From an uncultured Methylococcaceae bacterium (GTDB taxonomy: Bacteria; Pseudomonadota; Gammaproteobacteria; Methylococcales; Methylomonadaceae), in assembly GCA_903873045.1 (NCBI GenBank), contig CAIQND010000706.1:1-5020 (forward strand): a DNA stretch of 5,020 nt, in the 5' to 3' direction. Position 1 is the first letter of the stretch. Each line of letters starts with the position of its first letter. The position numbers were made by a program, and so were the translations under genes. This document shows, in pieces, positions 1 through 5,020 of this stretch. A model generated the notes under the pieces. The model saw only the letters and a program-made list of their open reading frames with translations, was not told the origin of the DNA and made no database searches.

Positions 1-2900
1 ACAATTTCTTGTGCAATCCGAATTAATTCATCCATCACTTCGGCGGCGGTCAGGATTTTATTCTGATATTTCTTAATGGCATTTTCCAGCATTTCCATCA
101 AGGACTTGCTTTGCACAAAATTCTTTTTGGCACGGACTTTCAGTTCATCACCCAATAATTTTTTAAGCACTTCCAGAGCGATATTTTTATGCTCCATGCC
201 TTTTAATTCCAGCAAAAACTCTTCTGAAAGAATGGAAATATCCGGTTTTTTAATACCCGCTGCATCAAATATATCCACCACTTGTTCTGACACTAAGGCT
301 TTATCAATGACCTGCCGAATAGTGGTTTCTATTTCTTCATTGGTGTTGCCGGAACCCGTGCCATCAAATTTAGCCAACCGCGCTTTAACCGCCTGAAAAA
401 AAGCCACTTCATCTTTGGCATCCAGGGCTTGCTCGTGGGGTATGGCTATCGCAAAAACCTGGGATAGCGCGGTAACTTGGTTAATATAGCGTTTTTTACC
501 TTCATCCAGACCTAAAATATGCTCTTCGGCGGCCAATATGAGTGATAATTTTTGCGCCGTATCGGCAGCAAAATAATTCTCGTAAGGGAACCCGTGGTAC
601 ATATTGGATACCACTTCGATTTTTTCCAACATTAATTGGACGGCTTGCTCCTGTAACAAGGTGGGATCGCCTTTACCACCGGCATCGGAATAAAACGATA
701 ACGCCTCTTTAAGATCAGAAGCAATACCCAGATAATCCACGACTAAACCACCCGGTTTGTCTAAATAGATACGATTTACCCTGGCAATGGCCTGCATCAG
801 GTTATGGCCTTTCATAGGTTTGTCGATATAGAGCGTGTGCATACTGGGTGCATCAAAGCCGGTCAACCACATATCGCGAACAATCACCAACTTAAGCTCA
901 TCGTCGTTATTTTTCATACGCTCCGCCAACGCTTTGCGTTGTTTTTTGCTGGTGTGGTGTTTGGCAAGTTTAGAGCCATCTGCTGAAGAAGCCGTCATCA
1001 CCACTTTAATAACACCCTTATTCAGATCATCCGAATGCCACTCCGGTTTTAACTTAATGATTTCGTCATACAGATCAACGGCAATCCGGCGGGACATGCT
1101 GACGATCATACCTTTACCGGCAAACACTTCTTGTCTTGCTTCAAAGTGGCTCACAATATCTTTTGCAATATTCTTGGTGCGCTGCGCACTACCGACCAAG
1201 GCTTCCAGTTGTGTCCGTTTAGATTTTATTTTTTGAGTGTCGGTTAGCTCGTCTTGATCAAGCTCTTCATCCAACTCGGCAATGAGTTTTTTACCTTCGT
1301 CACTTAATCCCACTTTGGCTAAACGGCTTTCATAAAAAATACGCACGGTTGCACCATCTTCTACCGCTTGAGCAATGTCATAAATATCGACATAATTTCC
1401 AAAGACCGCCGGTGTATTAACATCCGTTTTTTCAATCGGTGTGCCGGTAAAACCTAAATAAGTGGCATTAGGCAAGGCATCGCGTAGATATTTGGCAAAT
1501 CCGTAAACCACTTTTTTACCAATGACCTCGCCACTGGCAGATTTTTCATCAATCGTTTTTGCGCTAAAGCCGTACTGGCTACGGTGTGCTTCATCGACAA
1601 TGACGACAATATTAGGGCGGTTAGATAATTCATCAAAAACATTACCCGCTTCCGGCTGAAATTTTTGTATGGTAGAAAAAATCACCCCGCCTGATGCCAC
1701 TTTTAGTAAGTCTTTGAGGTTTTCGCGATTTTCAACTTGTTTGGGTTCTTGCCGCAGCAATTGAGCAGAAGACGCAAAGGTATCAAACAATTGATCGTCC
1801 AGATCATTGCGGTCGGTAATCACCAATACGGTTGGATTATCCAGAGCCAAGACAATTTTGCCGGTATAAAAAACCATCGACAACGATTTACCACTGCCTT
1901 GGGTATGCCAAACGACACCGGCTTTTTTATCCCCGCTCGGTTGCGTTTTAACCGTCGGCAAGCCATAACTTTCAGGTGATTCGTTAATACCAAGAGAGGT
2001 AAATTGTTGCTGGCCCACTGCGCGTAAAGTAGAAATAACCGCTGCATTAACGGCATAATACTGGTGATAAGCGGCTATTTTTTTAACCGTACTGATACTA
2101 ATAACGCCGGTTTGCGGATCTTCTTTTTTCGACTTTTCAAATACCACAAAATGCCGGATCATATCAAGCAAGGTGGCCTTGTTTAACAAGCCGTTAATCA
2201 AGGTTTCAAGTTGACTGACCAAAGGCGACGCTTCCGCTTTACCATCGGCTGATTTCCACGCCATAAAACGGCTTAAATCCGCTGATAATGAACCGGCTTT
2301 TGCTTCCAGGCCATCAGAAATCACCAAAATGGCGTTATAGGTAAACAGACTTGGAATGGTGTGTTTATAGGTATCTAATTGCTGATAAGCAGATTTGATG
2401 GTGGCGTTTTCATCAACTGCATTTTTTAGCTCGATGACGACCAAAGGCAGGCCATTAACAAACAGAATAATGTCCGGGCGTTTATTTTTATTATTTTCAA
2501 TGACCGTAAATTGATTAGTGACAACAAACTCATTATTTTCCGGGTGATCAAAGTCAATCAGCCAGACCGAATCCCCCCTGTCCTGGTTGTCTTTTTGATA
2601 ATTGACTTTCACGCCTTCGGTCAACATCCGCTGAAAAGCTTCATTATTAACCAACAATTCAGGCGAATGAAGACGTTCGACCTCTTTCACTGCTTCCTGC
2701 AAAGCCGAGTGCGGCATGGTTGGATTGATACGTCGTACTGCGGCGCTTAAGCGTTCACTTAAGATAACTTCATCATAACGTGATCGTTCCGGATGCTCGC
2801 CATCAGGAGCAATATCGGGCCCGTAAATGTAATGATACCCCAAGCGTTCAAACAACTGGATGGCGAAGGTTTCAATGGCAGATTCAGTTAGGCGTGACAT
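1..2900 (-). CDS. hsdR: Type I restriction enzyme R subunit (HsdR), 3' end off the window
   Basis: This is the motor and nuclease subunit of a type I restriction-modification complex. In this family it joins HsdM and HsdS, translocates DNA using ATP and cuts unmethylated DNA far from the recognition site. I translated one uninterrupted frame of 966 codons from the ATG at 2898-2900 to the left edge. The N-terminal PD-(D/E)xK nuclease shows D143 and E157-x-K159 (RPDI ... IELK). The SF2/SWI2-SNF2 motor follows with Walker A HTQGSGKS (332-339), Walker B DEAH (436-439), TGTP (485-488) and motif VI QAIARVNR (703-710). After it comes the helical C-terminal region. Relatives are usually about 1000-1100 residues, so I infer roughly 100 are missing beyond base 1. 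The opening residues MSRLTESAIETFAIQLFE match the usual HsdR N-terminus and support this start. No good Shine-Dalgarno precedes it, but the upstream stop codon abuts the ATG, so coupled translation is likely. No frameshift or lost catalytic residue is visible. Confidence 0.96.
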   Translation of the reverse strand, partial: MSRLTESAIETFAIQLFERLGYHYIYGPDIAPDGEHPERSRYDEVILSERLSAAVRRINPTMPHSALQEAVKEVERLHSPELLVNNEAFQRMLTEGVKVNYQKDNQDRGDSVWLIDFDHPENNEFVVTNQFTVIENNKNKRPDIILFVNGLPLVVIELKNAVDENATIKSAYQQLDTYKHTIPSLFTYNAILVISDGLEAKAGSLSADLSRFMAWKSADGKAEASPLVSQLETLINGLLNKATLLDMIRHFVVFEKSKKEDPQTGVISISTVKKIAAYHQYYAVNAAVISTLRAVGQQQFTSLGINESPESYGLPTVKTQPSGDKKAGVVWHTQGSGKSLSMVFYTGKIVLALDNPTVLVITDRNDLDDQLFDTFASSAQLLRQEPKQVENRENLKDLLKVASGGVIFSTIQKFQPEAGNVFDELSNRPNIVVIVDEAHRSQYGFSAKTIDEKSASGEVIGKKVVYGFAKYLRDALPNATYLGFTGTPIEKTDVNTPAVFGNYVDIYDIAQAVEDGATVRIFYESRLAKVGLSDEGKKLIAELDEELDQDELTDTQKIKSKRTQLEALVGSAQRTKNIAKDIVSHFEARQEVFAGKGMIVSMSRRIAVDLYDEIIKLKPEWHSDDLNKGVIKVVMTASSADGSKLAKHHTSKKQRKALAERMKNNDDELKLVIVRDMWLTGFDAPSMHTLYIDKPMKGHNLMQAIARVNRIYLDKPGGLVVDYLGIASDLKEALSFYSDAGGKGDPTLLQEQAVQLMLEKIEVVSNMYHGFPYENYFAADTAQKLSLILAAEEHILGLDEGKKRYINQVTALSQVFAIAIPHEQALDAKDEVAFFQAVKARLAKFDGTGSGNTNEEIETTIRQVIDKALVSEQVVDIFDAAGIKKPDISILSEEFLLELKGMEHKNIALEVLKKLLGDELKVRAKKNFVQSKSLMEMLENAIKKYQNKILTAAEVMDELIRIAQEI

Positions 2901-3899
2901 TCAATTTTTACCATTAATTAAGTTAATAATGACTTTAACGATCGTTTCCTTTTCATCAGGTTTGCTTTCGGCAATCAGCAAGGTAAACGCAACCAGCGCA
3001 TTATCAGCAATGCGCTTTTCACCACTGGCGCTATACAAATACTGGTGGCGTTCTAAAAACCAGGCAAAAATAGCAGCGGCGATACGTTTGTTACCGTCAG
3101 TGAACGAGTGGTTTTTAACAATAAAATACAGTAGATTGGCGGCTTTTTCTTCGATACTGGGATAAAGTTCGGCTTCGCCAAAAGTTTGGTAAATCGTCGC
3201 TAATGAGCCTTTAAAAGAATCGTCTTTTTCATTACCAAACAGACTGCCCAGATTTTCTTTATCACGCCAAAGTCGTATTTGTCCGATGGCTTCTTCGTAA
3301 TTGATTTTAGGATGCGCTAAAACCTGCGTGCCTTCAATTTGCAAACGTTGGTGGTCGTAATCATCCAACACCGTTAAGGCATGGCTGTATTTTTCCAGTA
3401 TCGACAAGATGCCTTGCGCTTCGCTGCCTGATAGCTCTTTGTTGTGAAGCAAGCGGGAAGACAAAGCAATTGCCTGCCTTAAATTGGCCAGTTTGTCTTT
3501 TTCTGCCTGGAGCTTCTGTTCATTAAGCGCATAGCCTTGGATCAGGTATTGTTTAAGAATGTTGCTTGCCCAGATACGAAATTGGGTGCCTTTTTTGGAG
3601 TTAACACGATAGCCGATGGAGATAATCACATCTAAATTGTAGTGTTCAATCTCGCGCTTAACTTGCCGCTGACCTTCTTGGCGAACTATCCGGAAATTCC
3701 GGACAGTTGTTTCTCTGATCAGTTCACCCGCTTCAAAGACATTGAGAATGTGTTCATTAACTGTACGAACATCTTTATCAAACAATTCCGCCATCTGTTT
3801 TTGCGATAACCAAACTGTTTCGCCTTCCAGTCTAACTTCTGTCGTTATCGAACCATCCGTAGATTGATAAATAGTAATTTGTCCATTTGATGGTGTCAC
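2901..3899 (-). CDS. rhuM: RhuM-family protein with C-terminal Fic/Doc domain
   Basis: This 332-residue protein has the usual two-part layout of the 'virulence RhuM' family. Residues about 8-125 form the RhuM region, including a helix-turn-helix-like stretch at 30-53 (WLSQKQMAELF...) and the conserved block YNLDVIISIGYRVNS at 87-101. A helical, probably coiled linker spans about 125-180. The C-terminal Fic/Doc fold carries the active-site motif HSFTDGNKR at 264-272. Fic enzymes transfer AMP or phosphate to target proteins. Here serine replaces the usual proline after the histidine, and lysine (K271) occupies the place of the second glycine in HPFxxGNGR. That lysine is the feature of Doc-type kinases, so the reaction cannot be assumed to be AMPylation. 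I found no clear (S/T)xxxE(G/N) inhibitory motif. The start is GTG (3897-3899), with AAGGA seven bases upstream and an in-frame stop ten codons upstream. The gene adjoins hsdR without a gap; relatives are often found inside type I R-M loci. Its cellular role is unknown. Confidence 0.9.
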   Translation of the reverse strand: MTPSNGQITIYQSTDGSITTEVRLEGETVWLSQKQMAELFDKDVRTVNEHILNVFEAGELIRETTVRNFRIVRQEGQRQVKREIEHYNLDVIISIGYRVNSKKGTQFRIWASNILKQYLIQGYALNEQKLQAEKDKLANLRQAIALSSRLLHNKELSGSEAQGILSILEKYSHALTVLDDYDHQRLQIEGTQVLAHPKINYEEAIGQIRLWRDKENLGSLFGNEKDDSFKGSLATIYQTFGEAELYPSIEEKAANLLYFIVKNHSFTDGNKRIAAAIFAWFLERHQYLYSASGEKRIADNALVAFTLLIAESKPDEKETIVKVIINLINGKN

Positions 3900-4018
3900 T
3901 GTGTTTTCCTTATCAATTTGGTAAGCTTAACTACCTGGTTATTTTTCAGTAATTGCAACATGTTTCAACCATTGAATTTCGTTGTTTAACGCGTACTTCG
4001 CTATTCATTAATTTAATG
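3900..4018 (-). other. Spacer between RAYT and the rhuM-hsdR operon; probable promoter region
   Basis: This 119-base AT-rich stretch contains no ORF and no copy of the REP sequence. It must contain the operon's own promoter unless transcription reads through from the RAYT gene. The best -35-like hexamer on the minus strand is TTGAAA (plus-strand 3963-3968), but the hexamer 17 bases downstream (AAAATA) is a poor -10, so I do not place a promoter. A short AT-only inverted repeat (AATTTAA-TG-TTAAATT, 4010-4025) overlaps the RAYT stop codon. It lacks the GC stem and T-run of a convincing terminator. Confidence 0.4.
3907..3911 (-). promoter_or_regulatory. Shine-Dalgarno site of the rhuM-fic gene
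   Basis: On the minus strand AAGGA lies seven bases before the GTG at 3899. This is good spacing and decides a non-ATG start: no in-frame ATG exists between the start and the upstream in-frame stop. Confidence 0.75.
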
Positions 4019-4648
4019 TTAAATTGACGCATAATATTTATCTTCTTGCCATCGTAATGGGTTATTTTGAATATATTCAGCGATTTTTAAATAGGCTTCT
4101 TCGTTACGAATAACATGTTCATGAAAACGTGGTTGCCAGGAAAATTTTGTATTAATTTTTCTCATTTCAAAAGTGCACCTGCCCTTATACCAGTTCATAA
4201 AACGAGACAAATTTTCATGTAACATTGGGTTGCTATTTCCCGTAACGCCTCCAATTTTTCTGACCGTAGAGACGCGATTTATCGCGTCTGGATTTATCGC
4301 GTCTGGATTTATTGCGTCTGGATTGTCAGCAGTATTTGAGACGCGATAAATCGCGTCTCTACCAGTAAAAAGGGGTTTATCAATATTTATTATTCCATGC
4401 ACATGATTAGGCATGACAACAAAATGGTCTAAAACGACAAATGGAAATTTATTTTCTATTTCCAACCAATATTTATTTGCCAACTGCCCCAAATCCGACA
4501 AGTACATTTTTTCTTCTTTAACATTGCCGAAAAAACAAATTTTATTATCCGTACAAATGGTTACAAAATAAGGGGCATTCGAGCCATAGTCCCAGTTTTT
4601 TAATCGGGCAGAAGGAATTCTATATTTGCATTTATACCTATCAACCAT
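4019..4648 (-). CDS. REP-associated tyrosine transposase (RAYT, IS200/Y1-like)
   Basis: This 209-residue single-strand DNA transposase belongs to the HUH Y1 superfamily. RAYTs bind and cleave REP palindromes that carry a GTAG-type tetranucleotide and are thought to spread them. The N-terminus (YRIPSARLKNWDYGSNAPYFVTICT) is typical of the family and fixes the ATG at 4646-4648. The metal-binding HUH motif is HVH at 82-84 within MPNHVHGI. The conserved C-terminal block runs WQPRFHEHVIRN (171-182) to EYIQNNPLRW (191-200). By comparison with E. coli TnpA-REP (catalytic Tyr115), Y192 should be the nucleophile; that alignment is from memory. All catalytic residues are present, so the enzyme may be active. 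Residues about 96-128 are encoded by two inverted REP copies and DAINP repeats. They probably form a flexible loop between HUH motif and tyrosine helix. Its 5' end touches a tandem array of the same REP, making this a RAYT/REP unit. It is probably not part of the rhuM-hsdR operon. Confidence 0.93.
   Translation of the reverse strand: MVDRYKCKYRIPSARLKNWDYGSNAPYFVTICTDNKICFFGNVKEEKMYLSDLGQLANKYWLEIENKFPFVVLDHFVVMPNHVHGIINIDKPLFTGRDAIYRVSNTADNPDAINPDAINPDAINRVSTVRKIGGVTGNSNPMLHENLSRFMNWYKGRCTFEMRKINTKFSWQPRFHEHVIRNEEAYLKIAEYIQNNPLRWQEDKYYASI
4266..4362. repeat. Inverted pair of REP elements inside the RAYT coding sequence
   Basis: A 24-base REP (GTAG plus AGACGCGATTTATCGCGTCT) occupies 4266-4289 in plus orientation. 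Its exact reverse complement occupies 4339-4362 and ends in CTAC. The GTAG ends face outwards, as in a BIME-like paired REP. The right copy has a 10-bp perfect stem with a 2-base loop (4338-4359). Both copies are identical to the REP core of the neighbouring array. They lie in frame in the RAYT gene, encoding residues about 96-128, including RDAIYRVS and DAINRVST. Confidence 0.92.
4284..4328. repeat. Three 15-bp tandem half-REP repeats encoding DAINP
   Basis: Three consecutive 15-base copies start with GCGTCTGGATT at 4284, 4299 and 4314. The first two differ only at their last base (C or T). The third diverges in its last four bases. They repeat the right half of the REP palindrome (ATTTATCGCGTCT) plus two G bases. 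A 15-base period keeps the reading frame and yields the pentapeptide DAINP on the minus strand (within residues 109-125). They probably arose by slippage or partial REP duplication between the two inverted REPs. Confidence 0.85.
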
Positions 4649-4650
4649 AA

Positions 4651-4658
4651 ATCACCCC
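4651..4658 (-). promoter_or_regulatory. Shine-Dalgarno-like site of the RAYT, partly from the repeat array
   Basis: On the minus strand GGGGTGAT lies just before TT and the ATG at 4648, and its GGTGAT part matches the extended Shine-Dalgarno consensus. The GGGGT comes from the conserved linker of the truncated last repeat unit, so the array border forms the ribosome-binding site. Confidence 0.5.
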
Positions 4659-5020
4659 GTGCATTTTTCAGATGTAGAGACGCGATTTATCGCGTCTAAT
4701 AATACCCCGTGCATTTTACAGATGTAGAGACGCGATTTATCGCGTCTAATAATACCCCATGCATTTTCGGATGTAGAGGCGCGATTTATCGCGTCTAAAT
4801 AATACCCCATGCATTTTTCAGATGTAGAGACGCGATTTATCGCGTATAATAATACCCCATGCATTTTTCTGATGTAGAGGCGCGATTTATCGCGTCTAAT
4901 AATACCCCCTGCATTTTTCAGATGTAGAGGCGCGATTTATCGCGTCTAATAATACCCCATGCATTTTTCAGATGTAGAGACGCGATTTATCGCGTCTAAT
5001 AATACCCCATGCATTTTTCA
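4654..5020. repeat. Tandem array of ~50-bp REP units (GTAG class), open at right edge
   Basis: Seven complete units start at 4671 (50 bp), 4721 (49), 4770 (51), 4821, 4871, 4921 and 4971 (50 each). They are preceded by a truncated unit tail (4654-4670), and the array continues past the window edge. Each unit reads GAT, GTAG, a 9-2-9 palindrome (AGACGCGATTTATCGCGTCT), then a conserved linker AATAATACCCCATGCATTTTTCA. GTAG directly 5' of a palindrome is the recognised signature of REP elements processed by RAYTs. All units point the same way and their linkers are nearly identical, which indicates tandem amplification of a whole unit rather than separate insertions. Units 3, 5 and 6 carry A-to-G in the left stem. 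Unit 4 has a C-to-A in the right stem. This stretch holds no credible gene. Confidence 0.95.
4699..4728 (-). promoter_or_regulatory. Possible RAYT promoter inside the first repeat units
   Basis: On the minus strand TCTACA (4723-4728, 4 of 6 matches to TTGACA) is followed after 18 bases by TATTAT (4699-4704, 5 of 6 matches to TATAAT). Transcription would begin near 4692 and run into the RAYT. The same pair recurs, with small changes, in the other units. No other promoter region is available, because the array starts 5 bases upstream of the start codon. This is inferred from sequence matches alone. Confidence 0.25.

Noticed and set aside
76..1236. Plus-strand open frames at 76-396, 804-986 and 835-1236
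   Set aside because: They lie antisense to the uninterrupted hsdR frame with its intact motor motifs, and their translations show no recognisable family.
1454..2056. Minus-strand open frames at 1454-1642 and 1820-2056
   Set aside because: Both are out of frame with hsdR, whose Walker A, DEAH and TGTP motifs are read across the same bases in its own frame.
1..2900. hsdR as a broken or frameshifted gene
   Set aside because: The nuclease, Walker A, DEAH, TGTP and motif VI codons all fall in one frame from the ATG to the window edge with no stop, so only the window boundary truncates it.
2511..3165. Plus-strand open frames at 2511-2750 and 2860-3165
   Set aside because: They are antisense to the hsdR N-terminal nuclease and the Fic domain, both of which are well supported.
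4010..4025. Terminator of the RAYT gene
   Set aside because: The inverted repeat AATTTAA-TG-TTAAATT is all AT in its stem, overlaps the stop codon and has no following T-run, so it is unlikely to terminate transcription.
4652..4864. Minus-strand 70-codon open frame within the array
   Set aside because: It is only a translation of the repeat units (AINRVSTSEKC...). Because the units are about 50 bp, the frame changes from unit to unit, and there is no domain or ribosome-binding site.
4654..5020. CRISPR array
   Set aside because: The period and palindromic repeat look superficially similar, but the segments between palindromes are nearly identical in all units, so there are no distinct spacers. 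GTAG plus the adjacent RAYT explains it better.

Overview
The window holds one leftward (minus-strand) gene block and, at its right end, a tandem array of short palindromic repeats. From right to left in transcription order it contains: a REP-type repeat array (4654-5020, running off the right edge); a REP-associated tyrosine transposase, RAYT (4019-4648); a 119-base spacer; a RhuM-family protein with a C-terminal Fic/Doc domain (2901-3899); and the type I restriction enzyme motor/nuclease subunit HsdR (1-2900, with its C-terminus off the left edge). Nothing on the plus strand looks like a real gene.

The composition is moderately AT-rich. The protein families and the GTAG-type REP/RAYT pair suggest a Proteobacterium. 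The peptide DAINRVST, which the repeat encodes, reminds me of repeat-derived sequence in gammaproteobacterial methanotrophs, but that is from memory and untested.

The left 3.9 kb is the accessory and restriction part of a type I restriction-modification locus. The rhuM-fic stop codon abuts the hsdR start codon (TGAATG), so the two genes are almost certainly one translationally coupled operon. No methyltransferase (hsdM) or specificity (hsdS) gene is visible. They would have to lie left of base 1 or right of the array. If they lie to the right, the RAYT and its repeats sit inside the locus.

The right 1.1 kb is the most unusual part. The array has seven complete units of about 50 bp, each with a GTAG tetranucleotide directly before a 9-2-9 palindrome, which is the signature of REP elements mobilised by RAYTs. 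The array ends 5 bases before the RAYT start codon, and its last fragment supplies the RAYT's Shine-Dalgarno-like sequence. Two further copies of the same REP, in inverted orientation and joined by 15-bp half-REP repeats, lie in frame inside the RAYT gene, between the HUH motif and the catalytic tyrosine. The transposase therefore appears to carry its own substrate sequence as protein-coding DNA.
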